Shown: positions 12,172 through 24,643, counted from the stretch's first letter. The stretch: DNA of 64,000 nt from Augochlora pura (GCF_028453695.1 NC_135773.1:16740001-16804000), one strand, 5' to 3'. Notes: generated by a model not told the origin, from the sequence alone. Translations and numbers: made by a program.

Positions 12172-12783
12172 CCCTTTGTCTCCGTTATCTCCTCTCAGGG
12201 GACATCGTGATTCTAGTATATTATTAGACATTCAAGTTTATTAGCAAGTATGGGGAATCAATTTATTGCAGCGAAACCTTTTGAGAAATGTACGTTTTTG
12301 TGAAGAAAACAAATCAGAATATGGTACAATTACTGGGATGTATAATTATATGTATTTAAAATATATAACGATCAGTTGAGAATTGATTTTCGAGAGCAGA
12401 GAATACGTCCATGAATATATTTGATGAACAATAGATTGAACAATATAAAAGCTATTTGCAATGTGGGAGGAAAAAAGGAAAAAACAGGACTGCATTGTTT
12501 CTTCTGACAGAGGAATACAAGATGGAAGACGTCAAAATACTTGTTATTGTAAAATAAACATGAGCTAGCCTGAAATGCGTATTGGGGAATGTTTTAAAAT
12601 TGATGATACCACACAAAATTATAAGAAACAAAATGTTGTTTTGTAAATTTTACTCGATGTTTACAAATTCATGTAAATCAAATATTATTATAATATCTTA
12701 CTTTGTCCCAAACGTATACTATATGATATAAAGGTTCACAAGTGCTGGTAGGTAACATCCATGATGGCGCGGATTGTAAAGGG
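12172..12783. mobile_element. TTAA-flanked MITE, CCCTTTGCACTCGG family (612-bp copy)
   Basis: TTAA at 12168-12171 precedes CCCTTTGTCTCCG; the right end reads GCGGATTGTAAAGGG followed by TTGA (a one-base change from TTAA). Internal blocks CTCAGGGGACATCGTGATTC, GACATTCAAGTTTATTAGC and GGTAACATCCATGATGGCG match the 242-bp copy at 1558-1799. The extra 370 bp in the middle are AT-rich and non-coding, so the short copy is probably an internal-deletion derivative. Non-autonomous. Confidence 0.85.
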
Positions 12784-13176
12784 TTGATTTCCCGTCTTGG
12801 ATGGTGTTTCGAATTTACAAGTTTCGGTCGACTTTTTCGAAGGAGTGTGTTTCGTCTACTTGTAAAATCTGTTACGCGAGCGAAGAAACATTTGACTAGG
12901 ATCCCATAAAACGAAGTTAATTGCACTGTGACATACTTTCTCCATGAGCTGTGATGACAAATCTCTCGACAGCTGGGTTAAAAATAGATTGACCTGTACG
13001 GTTTTCATTGGCCCAAATCATCGCCGGCTGTATAATTATCAGAAACGTGTGCCTCCTAAGAGTCGCAACATCTAATTACGCATTGACCTTTGCACTTTTA
13101 TCTACAGAGAGCTGTACGCAGTTCTGCGTCAACTGCAATCAGTAGATATCCGACACTAAATTCTTCCTTCGTTCAA

Positions 13177-13357
13177 CCCTCAACTATGGGATCCGCACGA
13201 AATATGGACCATTATTTCTTAATGTTAACGTTAACATAATCTTATTGTCATATAAATTGAGTTATCAAAAATGATAAGATATTATTTATTACGTGTAACT
13301 GTAATCAATTATTTTCAGTACAACTAAGTTTTGTTAGGTGACCCCGACGTTAACGAG
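13177..13357. mobile_element. Possible diverged TTAA element
   Basis: TCAA then CCCTCAACTATGGGATCC at the left, and GGTGACCCCGACGTTAACGAG then TTAA at the right. The reverse complement of the right end (CTCGTTAACGTCGGGGTCAC) is recognisably similar to the left end. One target copy is mutated. Similarity is weak, so this is tentative. Confidence 0.4.
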
Positions 13358-13565
13358 TTAATTATTTTAATAACTATAATAGTTATTGCTAAAATATGAA
13401 TTGTCTATCTCGATTACAGCAAGCTAAAGTGAGATAAAAGTTTGTTTTAGATAGATTAGATAACAATAATTTAACAGCTTCCTTAATGTCATTTAATCTT
13501 TCCACTGCTTTATGTTGCCCGCATTTCTGTCATAAATGGTTAAAATTCGCGTTCTGGTTATTATC

Positions 13566-13760
13566 AAGTCGAATCTTTATGCAAAATAAAAATGTCTTGC
13601 ATCAATTGCGAGCAACAAGAGTTGGACGAATTCCTTCGTTTAATTGTTTTAATCTGTCAGAAATGTTGCAACAGTCTTTCCAAATTCTGTTATCATTCTA
13701 CCTGCTTCGTGTTTTACGAATTCATTTCTGTCACAAATGCATCAAATCAGCAGTTCAATT
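13566..13760. mobile_element. TTAGACTGC-family element
   Basis: Left part GAATCTTTATGCAAAATAAA plus a following CTTGCATCAATTGCGAGCAA block matches the left half of the 4894 copy; the right part CACAAATGCATCAAATCAGC followed by AGTTCAATTATG matches the TATAAATGCATAAAATCTGCAG right end of other copies. A second, truncated right end (GTCATAAATGGTTAAAATTC) lies just upstream at about 13528-13550, suggesting two copies inserted side by side. Confidence 0.5.
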
Positions 13761-14472
13761 ATGTCAAGGTTACGTATAAAATAAAAAAATAAAAGTTCGG
13801 GTCTTTTTTCAAAGCAGTTCCTTAGGCCTTCGTATCTTTCCGAGACCCTGGACTCTACAAAAGGGCTGCGTCACGAAAGATCGAAAAGGGATCATTCTAC
13901 ACTAGATCGGGAAAACAATATTTCCTAAATCCAGTGAGGGATGTTTCTCGGAAGAGAAAAACTTTCGGTGGTCCGTAACTAACGAGAGGGATCGCTATAG
14001 AAATCGCCGAGCAGCTTCCGATAGAAACAGAGAGAGAGGTTGTCCATGCAAATCTCGAACGTACCGTCGAATTCGAATTTCGCGGCCGGTCATTGTCTCA
14101 GATGGTTCCCCCAGAACTCGGCGCGTCTTCCGAGGCTTCCTGTCATTGTTCCAGGGAGCTGTCAACGGCTCGGTCACGCCGCGTTTCCGGCCGGAATTCG
14201 CGCTTCCCAGGTTTATCGTTGCGCCGGCACACCGGCAGACAATGGGCGCGCACCTGCTGCCCATTGACACTCGTGGCAGGTTGAAGGGACGCCGCCCCGA
14301 AAACCAGCCAACGAAAGGCGGCCGCTAATTATCAAAACTATCATTTGTTACCGAACGGGGGGCACCGCGTTTGCTCGGCATGGGGCTGTTGCGAGCACTC
14401 TCTTCTGCGAACCAGCTCGCATCGTTAACTTCCTTTCGCGTGAAACCGCCTTTTTACTCCTCCTCCTTCGCT

Positions 14473-14621
14473 CTTGCTCTCTCACTGTCTCTTTCTTTCT
14501 TTCTTCCTCTCTTCCTCTTTTTTTTCTTTCTTCCTCTCTTCCTCTTCTTCTCTCTTTTTCCCTCTGTCTCTCTCTCTCTTTCTCTCTATCTTGTTCCCTC
14601 TTTCTCTCTGTCTTCCGTCCT
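14473..14621. repeat. CT-rich tract with CTTT, CTTC and CT units
   Basis: About 150 bp of almost pure pyrimidine on the + strand. It generates Ser/Phe/Leu-rich (+) and Arg/Lys/Glu-rich (-) artefact frames. Confidence 0.93.
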
Positions 14622-15698
14622 CCACTCCTTCTGGTTTTCGTCTTTTTTGCCGCGCTGATGACTCTTTGACTTCGGTCTCCGAAAAAGATCGGGACACGAA
14701 CCACGGTTTTTTCGACTCGTCGATTCCGCAGACGTTCTAATTAACGGCTCGATGCAAATTGCCATTTTTCTACCCGAAAACGGAACGTTTCCCCCTATTC
14801 GCACTCGGCTAACATGACCTCGACTATCGTTTAATTAGAGAGTAACGACGAGAATGGAATCTAGTCCAATAATCTTATGCGTAATTATGTGTAATGCGGT
14901 CTTCGGGTTGCGTTCGTTCATTTTTTGTTTCTTTGATGTTTTAAATTGCACGAATTCTTGAACGCATAGGTCAATATCTATTACAACTACTTTGAGTAGA
15001 CAATTTGTATGTGGAAATTATTCGCACACTTTTCAACGTACAACAACTTTTTGAAAACTGGACTATAACCTGCATCTCTTTTTTAGTGCTAATGGGGCTA
15101 GTTCGATGTACAATAACAAAAATACTGTTTCATTTTTATCTGAATCTGGACAAAGTATAGACACTAAAAGATGTAAATACGTGAATGTGAATGACAAAGA
15201 CATATTATCTTTGGTTAAAGATTCAATTGTTTCTAACTCATAACAATCGTAATACATTGCGACGAAATTTTTGGTACGCATGTAAGTAATCAACCGAGTA
15301 TTTTTCACACTTTTCTATCATTCCATCAAATAGCAAAATTAAAAAGACGTATTTCAGTCATTGTACAACGAACAAGTACCTCTTACCTTTGAAGAATAAT
15401 TCGAATCGTTTAGTCCAGTTTTAAAACAGTTACCACGTTTTAAAAGGCGTTTGAATATCATTCACGAGGGGTAGTAAATGACACGGTCATGATACAACAT
15501 AAGACAATCAGAGTCTCGTGAGTTGATGCTACCGGGGAGGACAAGCGGGACAGATGATTCCACGAATTGGTGTCGCGGAGAGAGTCGAGAGGACTGAAAA
15601 TTTCGGTCGCAAAACCTGTAGGAACACATGAGCCGCGAGCAGCACGCAACAAACGAATCGAACCGTCTAAAAATGGAAACGCCTCGGCCTCGAGGAAA

Positions 15699-15722
15699 CC
15701 GAACGAACGAACGAACGAACGA
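15699..15722. repeat. (GAAC)n microsatellite
   Basis: About six tandem GAAC units. Confidence 0.9.
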
Positions 15723-16652
15723 GTCCCTGGTTCTAGGTCGACACACGCCCCCTGTCAAAAGGAAGAGTCGCACGGAATCAGTAGTGGCCACGGCCAGCCG
15801 AGAGTCCCCGATCGAGAAACGAACACACAACACGGAACACGAGTGTCTCGGACTGGGAATCGTGCAATTAACTGTCCCATTCGGACCTCTAGGAGAAGAC
15901 GTCGGTTTTGTCGGAGTCCTCGCGTGTGAGATCTCCGACGTCTTCTGCCGGAGGAGAGACGGACTTTCGCAATGGCGTCGGCCCCGATTACGTAAAGGAC
16001 GGCCCTCGCAGTCAGCCCTGACACGCTCTCCTCGCGGACGAGATCGATCGGACCCCGTCTCGATTGTCCTCCGACGGGGACTAATCGACATTTGCGCCGT
16101 CGGGCCCCCCACGAACCCGAAAACATTTTGATGATCCCGGCCGCGGACTTATCCTTCCTCCATCCTCCTCTGACGCGCTAACCCGGACTTCGGAAACCGA
16201 TTGCGCAATCGAGAATCCTCGTCGTCCACACTCCCACAGAAATAAAAGCGCGTTTTTGAATTTTTATTGCAGAGCTTTAAAAAAATCGGGAATCGAATCA
16301 ACATGTAAACAGACGAAGAATGATGGCTCTTTTTCAATTCCAGCAGTCGCGGTCGTCTACAAAGATTAATTGTATAGTTGTACAGGAATTTCATCAACAA
16401 AATTGGATTGACAGGGTCATCGTTAATAGTCGATTAATCGAGTGAATCAATATTGCAACGTATTACATTTTTGTAGTGTCTTAAGCATTTTCACACTAAA
16501 CCCAAGAATTTTAGATAGTCTTAGTAATTGATCACTTTATTTATGATTGTATAATCTTGTTCTTGTTTCATTTTTTATTTAGTTTGTATATGCTAAAAAC
16601 TAAATAATTAAATATGCAAATATAAATTCGGCCTGTTAAATAAATTCATTAA

Positions 16653-16768
16653 CATTTACATTTACAATACATTTACAATACAATTACAGTTCAATTACAA
16701 TACAATTACAACACATTTACAATACACTTGCAATAAATTTACAATACATTTACAATGTATTTACATTT
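16653..16768. repeat. 11-bp minisatellite (TTACAATACAT)n
   Basis: About ten tandem copies of an 11-base unit, consensus TTACAATACAT, with variants such as TTACAATACAA, TTACAGTTCAA, TTACAACACAT and TTGCAATAAAT. There are no spacers of separate sequence, so this is not a CRISPR array. Confidence 0.9.
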
Positions 16769-18032
16769 CTATCTTCGCTCCTTGTAAATTTAAAACCATG
16801 ACGTTAGGAACTTACTGCAGGAGAAGCAAATGTAAAAAGTAAAAATAATTTACAGCTAAACTACTTTGTGGAATGTATCTAGGCATTGTTCAAGATTGCA
16901 GAGAAATTTTTTCTGTAATGCAGCTAATGTTAAATACATTAATACTGTCATTTTATGCACGATGTTTCAACTAACAATAAGTAGTATCATGTAATTATTT
17001 GCATACGCTATGCAGAAAGTCAAACGTGACGATGAAAATCATTTTACTTGGTGATCACTTATCTAAAAATATTTCAGAAGCACTCATAATTAAATGACAT
17101 GTTGGCACATTCGAAAGTAAATCACGTTCGGTGTCAGAGAAGCGATTGTTCTCGTTTCTCCGGTCGCTCCTAATTCGCACGCGGGATGCGCTGTATATAT
17201 CATCGTTGTACAATGTCCACGACGATTGTTCGCGGAGTTCCGTTCGCAATTGTTTAATAACGGGATCGTACGTATTCACTGTGGGGCGCAACAGAGACAG
17301 TGATAGCGTAGCAGTTTTTTTTTCGAGCAGGCGTTATTAAAACCACGGCGTTTTAAATAACTGCAAGCTATAGCCGGACGATACAATTCCCTTCGTTCTG
17401 CTCTCTTTGTCCGTGTCGGTATTCCATCGTGACGGACATTTTGGTTTGCTCGTGGTTCTCGTTTTTTCGCGGGATACGAATCGCCGGAGTATTGAATCCG
17501 CGGGGCTCCCTGCGGACCACCGGTGGTTACAATCGATTTTTTTCGCGCCTCCATTCTATTTTCCCTTCTTTCTCTCCCTCTCTCTCTCTCTCTATCTCTT
17601 TCTCTTTTAGTCTCTTTCTATTTTACTCTCTCTCTCTCGCTCTCTTCCGCTTTTTTTTACACAACGCCCCGATTTCCGGCTATTCTCGAGGAAGATTGGT
17701 CGCGTGCGTTGCCAGAGCTCCGATGGAAATATTTACGGCGAGCGTGTTCGTTGAACAACAACAGCCGTGGGAGAAACACTTGTCGCGAAATGACAAATAT
17801 TTTTCTATGAGCTGCCAGCAACCATTGTTGGCCGACAATTACCTATTCCCCTTGCATCACCATTCAGCCGACTACAATGTCGAAAAGGTGACACTAAACG
17901 GTGCAAACGTTGCAACAATTGCTTTCAGACTATTCGTATCGATTGCAACATTTATTATATTCGATTCGAGTGGTACAACGACGTCTTGGGTATCTGATAG
18001 CATTGTACACATTGATGGATCGTATTGTTTAA
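16769..18032. other. Non-coding stretch, AT-rich then GC-balanced
   Basis: AT-rich to 17100, then balanced to 18000 with a CT microsatellite. The 212-codon + frame at 17429-18067 runs through that microsatellite and is rejected as a gene. Confidence 0.35.
17566..17645. repeat. (CT)n-rich microsatellite
   Basis: CTCTCTCT runs interrupted by TTTT and TATC units. Confidence 0.93.
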
Positions 18033-18373
18033 CCCTTAATTACGAATATCCAAATTCGCGGCAATAAAAAGGATACGGAGATTCTTTTAAATTAATTAAC
18101 TTAATCATTACACGTAAATTAAATACAACACGTGTTGTATATTCAAGTTTCTTGTTCTAGGTTTAAGTTGCCTTCGACCGTCCTTCACATTATTATTGCT
18201 TTCTCTCACTGTGATAAAGGCTTTAACCGTATAAATAAATAAAGTTATTACTATTACTTTCATTAGAATATGGTTTACGCTTATATATAGAAAACTTTAA
18301 TTTATAAAAAAGAAATTAATAAGCAATAATATTTAAAGTCAAGTCTGTGAGACTTCGTGACAGTAATTAAGGA
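18033..18373. mobile_element. Possible TTAA-type element, CCCTTAATTAC termini
   Basis: TTAA then CCCTTAATTACGAATATCC at the left; the right end GACAGTAATTAAGGA is followed by TTGT. The inverted termini share about 11 positions. The right target copy is poor and the body is AT-rich without a coding frame, hence moderate confidence. Confidence 0.42.
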
Positions 18374-19106
18374 TTGTTTTTATTAGCAAATGTACGAAAA
18401 TTCTTTTCTGAGCTTCCATGAATAATAATTGCAAAAATATATATTGTCGTTGGCCCCATTGAATTTCAACGGATCAAATTTGCGAATCTAATAAGCGTAC
18501 ACAGGGTCCAGGAGACAAGCAGATTGCGGGTCGTTAAAAATGATCAATCTTTAAAATTGAAAATGATTTTCATCTACTACGAGAATAAGAAAATTCTTTC
18601 TTTCGTTAACGATTTTCTTGAATTCTTATAACATTACCATTCTTTGAAATTTCATCTCCTCAATTTTATTACAAACGCGTAAGATCCAGCGATAAAAGGT
18701 CGAGGACTCGATCCATCGGCTGTATCAATTGCTCATAAACCTGTTGGCAATCAATCTCTGCTGGTTTTCTCGTTATTTACGAATAATACTGGTTGGCCAG
18801 CGATGGCAACAAAGAGTGGGATGTAGCTTAAAGATCCCGAGAAACTGTCAGGAAAAGGACAGAGGATAGAGGGAACGAATTAGAGCGAGGAGAAAGGGAC
18901 GCCGAGGAGACCGATCAGGGTGGAGGACGAAACCGATAAAATCCAAGCGGAGCTGAAGTCTGAAAGAGCGGCAGAAACACATCAATCGTTGACTCATCCC
19001 ATTTGGATCACAAAAGTACGTCGAATTGGGTCGTCTGGTGTCGGGTATAGGTCCCAGGGTATTGGGGCCCCACGAGCTCATTCGACGAACAATTATTTTG
19101 CGGGTC

Positions 19107-19108
<2 letters not shown>

Positions 19109-19143
<35 letters not shown>

Positions 19144-19158
19144 CGCTCGCTCTATCTC
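19109..19158. repeat. (CT)n microsatellite followed by (CTCG)n
   Basis: About 18 CT units and then three GCTC units. Confidence 0.95.
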
Positions 19159-20097
19159 TTCGTCTCCCTCTTTTTCTCTCTTTTAGCGCGCTCCTTTCTC
19201 CCGTGTTCGGCCTGCTCGCTTCGGGACAGAATGTATATCCCGCAGCGCGACGTCCACCGACGCGCTGCAAGACAAATGGCCTCGTGACGGCGGCTACATT
19301 ACGTTTCAAAACTGGCCTAATCGTCGGCTTTCCGGATGAGAAACAGCCTCGATACGTATAGAGAATACCGCGGTTATATACCTGACCTGCGGCGTCTCGG
19401 CCGGTGCATCGCGCCGCATTGTCTTTTCTGCAACGTTGCGTCCAGATGCAATCCCGGCTGCAACATTCCACCGGGTTCAGCGTCAACCAGCTCCCTGGTT
19501 CGTCGCTCCCATCGACGTTTCTACTTCTTACGGGGCCCATTTTTTGGACGAGTCTTAAATCTAGATCAAAATCGAGCTCGGGATCGAAACATCGTTCGTT
19601 AGATCCGACAGAGGTGAAAATAACCTGTGTTTGTTAGTTACCGTTTGATTAAATATCTAAAAGCACAGTGTTTCTCTTTCTCCACCAGAAATGACGCGCG
19701 TAACTTGAAAAATGCAAAGGGATTCTAATTGTTAAAGTATACTAATCGTGCCATCTATCAGTGTAAGACAAAAAGCCTATGAAGGATGAGTCATCTTGGC
19801 GTTTTTTATTGTTTGTTTGCTGTACCATCGCGTCACTGTTCCTAGCCGTGTTTTTCAGTCTTTTGTGAATTGCCCTACAGTCAAGTACAGAAAGTAAATC
19901 TATAACGACAATTTCGTCTCATATTTCATTTTTCCACATTATACACTACAACCATAATCAATAGATTATATACATTTATAGCAAAAATGGGTTTTTGTAA
20001 TTTTAAATAGAAGAGTAAAGAAGTTGTACAGTATCGATACACTTCAACCTACCATAATTATTAAAAAAGGACAGAAGTTCCGAAGTGACACCTTATT

Positions 20098-20152
20098 CTT
20101 GCATCAAATGTAGACAATCTTTATTTTGCATTAATATCCACATGCGGATTCT
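20098..20152 (-). repeat. TTAGACTGC-family fragment, reverse orientation
   Basis: Read on the minus strand, CCGCATGTGGATATTAATG is followed by CAAAATAAAGATTGTCTACA and TTTGATGCAAG, matching the left half of the copies at 4894 and 9091. The partner end is not clear. Confidence 0.55.
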
Positions 20153-21878
20153 CAGTGATATTATAATGATGGTGAATTAATCCATTTCAAGATTAAATTA
20201 TTACAGAACTTGAGCTTTGAAGATCAACAATCCGCAGTAAAAAAGTTACGATAGAACCTCACTATTCTGAACTCCATTTATTGTTAATACAATCATGGGA
20301 ACATATAAATATTGCAAACGTAAACAACTGTAAACTCAGCAGTTTTCCTTTCGTTTGTTTGGTTAAATCCATTTATCTGAACGCGGCTCCGTTTGTTTGA
20401 ACAAAAAGTTTCAGATAGTGGGAGTGATCAACGGATGTATAGTATACTATTACATAAATTTACTATATACACATACTATACTCATATAAATCTACTCGGT
20501 CATATCATCACATTTTGATCGAGATTTCTTTACACGCCTTCCTGGTGAAAAGTTCACCTTTTACATTCCCAAAAATATTTCACGTCTCCAAAACTAATAA
20601 CAAGATTCTTGCAACAAATATATAACGAGAATTCATAGGATGTCAAAGATATTTCTTTGAAATATATAACAAAATGTACAAAAGTAAATTTATAGAAATA
20701 TATAAACACCTGTGCAACAAATGGAGCTCTATCGTCCTTCCCCGATGCAAGAAATTCTGAAGCAACCGCATCTAATAAAAATTACAATTCTAAAAACACC
20801 GACCTCGATAGATCGTAGATCAGCACACGGGCAAAATCCTCGAGCATCCTTCGCGAAGACCAGATCCCCTACGAAGGCGAAGGATCGGATGACATCAGTT
20901 GCTGACAGCGCGAATAATAAATGTATCTCGGCAGCGAACGTGCGCGAAAGGGAGACGGAAGCGAGCAGCAGAACAAACGGTGTTTAGAGTAGAAACAAAT
21001 TTGTCCACGGCTCATTCGCGACCTAACCAAACAGCGGCGGAGCAGCAGTTCTTCGTGGAATAGAGAAGAACAGTCTCCGAGAGGCCGGCGTACCTGCCGC
21101 CTCGGTTCCAAGTCAACTCGATTTATCTTGGCCAGGCAACGAAGGGATTGGCTTCTGTTTTTACTGGGCTGCGCTGGAACACCAGCGGATCCGTTTAGCG
21201 TTTCGACTAATCCGGGGTCCGGTCGATCCGGTCGCGATCAGAGATCCGGAAAAATCGACAGTGGACACGGCGGAGATCGCCGGGGCCCGGTTTCCAGGCA
21301 ATTTCAGGTGGACAGTTCTCCTTGGGCCCGGCGAACGGAGTTAAACCTATTATTATCGTGGCCGAGTCTCCCGTAGTGAAAATGTCAAACGGGCATCCCG
21401 GCGACCGGTGATTCCGGTCCAGTCTCGTGGGCAGCGGCGGTCACATCAAAGCCGAGGACTCTTCGTTCTCTTGGAGGTTCTCGCGGACGTCACGCGACAG
21501 GACACGTCGGTCCTCCCCTTGTCCCAACCGTTTTATCCGCCTGTATCTCGAGCCGATCCTCACGTGCGACGTATCGGTCCTCGCGATCGAGAGCCGAAGA
21601 TCGTCGCACGCCCAGAACCTTTTGATTCTCGCTCGAATGGAGATTTCACTCTGCCGGACCCCGCGCATCGGTTTCGAGGAATTTCATGATTTCTGTCTTG
21701 CCTCTGGAACATGGCCGCCGACCGACGGCCCAGAAACCGCTCTTCTAAACGCTCCACTAACTAGTTGGTTCGTATTTCGGCGAAGACAAATGCTGGAACA
21801 CGCGAAATTCGAAATTGTCTCGAGATATTTCCAATACATTCAGCACCGGTCCATCATGCTTCTTCTTGTCTTTATTAA

Positions 21879-22198
21879 CGCTTTACCGATCGGTAGCCTA
21901 TAAATTGGTTTTTTACCCCGATCCGTAGCATGTGAATCGCTTGTCATGGCAACCAATAATTTGTTATCTATTATTGAAGTAAAAGTGTTAGATTTCACTA
22001 CTGTAAGCTTCTGTATTATTACATGTAATTGTTTTAATATTACGTACCTTCTGCAACGAATAAACTAAATGAAATAAATATAAAATAAAGGGAAATTGAT
22101 AAAATAAATATTGTGTAATGCTAATATTACGAAAATTTGAAAATGCTAGTAGATTTAATTACCGTATAAGGACATGAATATTTGTAATCGGTAAAGTG
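21879..22198. mobile_element. TTAA-flanked MITE, CGCTTTACCGATCGG family
   Basis: TTAA at 21875-21878 then CGCTTTACCGATCGGTAG; the right end GTAATCGGTAAAGTG is followed by TTAA at 22199-22202. Inverted termini and TTAA target duplication indicate a piggyBac-type non-autonomous element of 320 bp. Its AT-rich body, from GGCAACCAATAATTTGTTAT onward, recurs at 7273-7490 and 44388-44575, so this copy defines the boundaries for that family. Confidence 0.8.
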
Positions 22199-22601
22199 TT
22201 AATACTTATAATTTTATTATATTTATTTGTCTTATTATATTTCATATTTGTCTATATATAATATTATATTTGTCTTGTTATTTTTATATATTAGGTTTAA
22301 CATTGCATCAACCGCCATGGTTATTGGCGATGACTATTACTTCCTTGTTCCTTTGTTCCGCATTTTATTAAACAATAAGGTGTGTTTTAAGAATGAAATA
22401 ACTTGGGATATATCCTTGCTACTGTTCAGGTTGTTTTGCAAAGTAGATTTAGCTTACAATTGGTTTCAGACTTCTGAGTACTTGGTACACTGTAGTAAGA
22501 TATGATGGACGGTGATTATGGCATTACAGGCGAGACATGAATTTATTTTATTATTTGTCTTCTTAGCGAGCTGATAATTTATTTTGATAGACGGATCATA
22601 A

Positions 22602-22762
22602 TTAGACTCCGGATTTTGTGCATTTATAACAAAGATGATTAGTTATAACACAGAACAGTGAAACTATTAGGAAAATTCAATATTTGGTTATAGTGCTTAT
22701 AACTCATTGACATTATAAATATTACACAAAATGTTTAGTTTGTATAAAGGTCTGCAGTCTAA
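22602..22762. mobile_element. TTAGACTGC-family element, 161-bp copy
   Basis: The left end TTAGACTCCGGATTTTGTGC and the right end AAAGGTCTGCAGTCTAA are imperfect inverted repeats. This is the clearest copy with both termini. The subterminal CATTTATAACAAAGATG block recurs in reverse near 57950. Confidence 0.62.
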
Positions 22763-23663
22763 TCATGACGTAATGCATGACTAATGTTATTCGTAGCGAA
22801 AAATTGTTCAGTGGAGATTTAAATGGTTACGAGTAGGGCATATTCAAATGCTATTGGCTTTTCCACGAATCAACTTGCTTTTTTTAAACGGGATGATTGA
22901 ACGGGAAGTTGTTAATATCGCACTAGTTTTTAAAATCGTACTCCATGTAAATTTCGCTTAAAATTAAATTGTAGCTGTGATTTGCGACATGTGTAACTGC
23001 TACTGTGCTGTCCCTTTTAATATCTCTTTTAGTAATAAAATCGTATTTATTTTTATATTAATATTAACTTAGATTACGTGTAATACTTATGGGAATTCTA
23101 AAAGCATATTAAAATTGATTTTGAGATTAAATAATCGCGTTGTTTAATGCAGCGAGCAAGTTGTTTAAATTGCACTGTTACGAAGTTTTCCAAATCGTAC
23201 TGATATTGGGTAATGAGGAAGATTGGTTTTGCAATTTATAAGAACAAGTTTCCCCCAAGAATACGATACAATGTTTGAAATTCTCGATTTGCGTACATAA
23301 AGCATGCGCAAACGTATCAAAAAACACTAAACTTTATTATTGTTCTCAATATATTTGATCTTTAATAAGTATTCGTTGGTTTAATAAATAAATATGTAAA
23401 TTAAATTCAAATCATTTTATAAATGGCCATATCCCACTTATCACCTTCAGCAGTACACTTTCCAAACCATGTAACTAGCTATTATAATAGAAGTATGATT
23501 TAGGTTGTCATAATCATACTTTCTCTACCTTTTTGAAAATTGAAGTTCAAGTTACTAATAAAGCCTTCTGCACATTTATAAAGAGCCAAAATGTTTAAAT
23601 AATGCCATCATATTAATTTAAACAATCATTTTTGTAAATAAGATCACCAGCTTTACATGTTCT
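22763..23663. other. AT-rich non-coding stretch
   Basis: I see no gene, structured RNA or clear repeat here. Confidence 0.4.
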
Positions 23664-23667
23664 TTAA

Positions 23668-23886
23668 CCTCTTCAGGGATACTGCCACGTATGTGTATAC
23701 TTAGTTTTCTTAAAATTATGATTATTCTATGGGTGAAGGAAATGAGAATCAGATGAAAAACTATTCGCTGCAGAATCCCTTAGCAATACCAGCAATACCT
23801 CATTGAATTAAATGAGACGGATGATAAATAAAAAAGAAACAATTAAATAGATTGTTCCCTGCTATAAAAACTTATCCCTGAAGAGG
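23668..23886. mobile_element. TTAA-flanked MITE, CCTCTTCAGGGAT family
   Basis: TTAA at 23664-23667, left terminus CCTCTTCAGGGATACTG, right terminus TATCCCTGAAGAGG, TTAA at 23887-23890. The inverted repeats are perfect over the first 13 bases. 219 bp, non-coding, piggyBac-type by target site. Confidence 0.85.
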
Positions 23887-23890
23887 TTAA

Positions 23891-24639
23891 ATTTGCTTAA
23901 GTGATATAATTATGACAATCCTCCCCTATAACATGTACTATACGTTTACATAAGCAAGTAATAACCTGACAAGATCCGACATCGTCGTACGAGAGTATTT
24001 GTATTTTATATTTTCTTCCCGCGTTGCCGCAATGTGCGTTGGCGGAATGCCGGAATGTTTTGTCGGACGTCTCAATGAGATCGGCACTGGGGACACCGGC
24101 TGTCCGGCTTCGCACCAGAAAAACGATTCCCGGCTGGACCCGGGGGAAGTTACTGCGGGAAAAGGGACGAGCGGCGCCGGTTTTTCCCATGCCGGCGAAT
24201 CGAAGCGATAAGACGAGATATGGCGGGACGGCACGCGATCGGCCGGCCTCCCCGGCAAATTGATACGGCCGAATAATAACTTTATCTCGGCTGGTGGCCA
24301 CCTTGAATGGACCGATCAATTCGCCTAACGTCTTTTTAACCCAATTAATTAGCGCGGGCCCGCCGCTCCGGCTAATGCGAAATACTTGTAGTTGACCGGC
24401 AGTGACGTCACCGCCGCGTCATCCGTCCGGAGCATCCCCATTCGCCCCTCGCTTCCGTCCTGACTAATTGATATTAATCACCGGCGATCGATCCGTTCGA
24501 CTTTTGTCCCGGGATTAACAATCTCGTCGCGGTTTGTCGCCGCTGTGTCCAGTTACGCGCGAGGGAACCTCTTCCAGCCACTGTTCAGGAATGTCTTCAG
24601 GGTGTGAAACGAACGATCGGTGTACTAATATGATCGATG
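23891..24639. other. GC-rich non-coding island
   Basis: Runs from about 23960 to 24600, with homeodomain-type TAATTA/AATTAATT motifs inside GC-rich DNA near 24343-24375. Composition of this kind can mark an enhancer, but nothing here proves function. The open frames lack recognisable domains. Confidence 0.3.
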
Positions 24640-24643
24640 TTAA

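Larger units (their letters stand above)
13761..16652. other. Mixed non-coding stretch with GC-rich islands
   Basis: Two GC-rich blocks, 13980-14450 and 15560-16240, flank AT-rich DNA. The 216-codon minus-strand frame at 15462-16112 has competing open frames on both strands, Arg/Ser-rich composition and no recognisable domain; I do not call it a gene. Confidence 0.35.
18374..21874. other. Long non-coding stretch with two GC-rich islands
   Basis: AT-rich at 18374-18700, GC-rich at 18840-19600, AT-rich at 19620-20700, GC-rich at 20880-21800. Near 20264 the sequence TAGAACCTCACTATTCTGAAC resembles a decayed pogo/Tigger-type terminus. No frame contains a recognisable domain; the 230-codon minus frame at 18848-19540 spans the CT microsatellite and is rejected. 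Confidence 0.35.

Noticed and set aside
13222..13235. Palindrome TGTTAACGTTAACA
   Set aside because: Short AT-rich palindrome, expected by chance in 64 kb of such DNA.
15462..16112. 216-codon minus-strand frame
   Set aside because: Arg/Ser-rich, overlapped by long frames on the other strand, no motif or splice context.
16653..16768. CRISPR-like array
   Set aside because: Direct 11-base tandem repeats without spacers in a eukaryotic sequence; a minisatellite.
17429..18067. 212-codon plus-strand frame
   Set aside because: Runs through a CT microsatellite and then AT-rich DNA; no recognisable protein features.
18848..19540. 230-codon minus-strand frame
   Set aside because: Includes an Arg/Glu run encoded by the CT microsatellite at 19109-19158; no domain.
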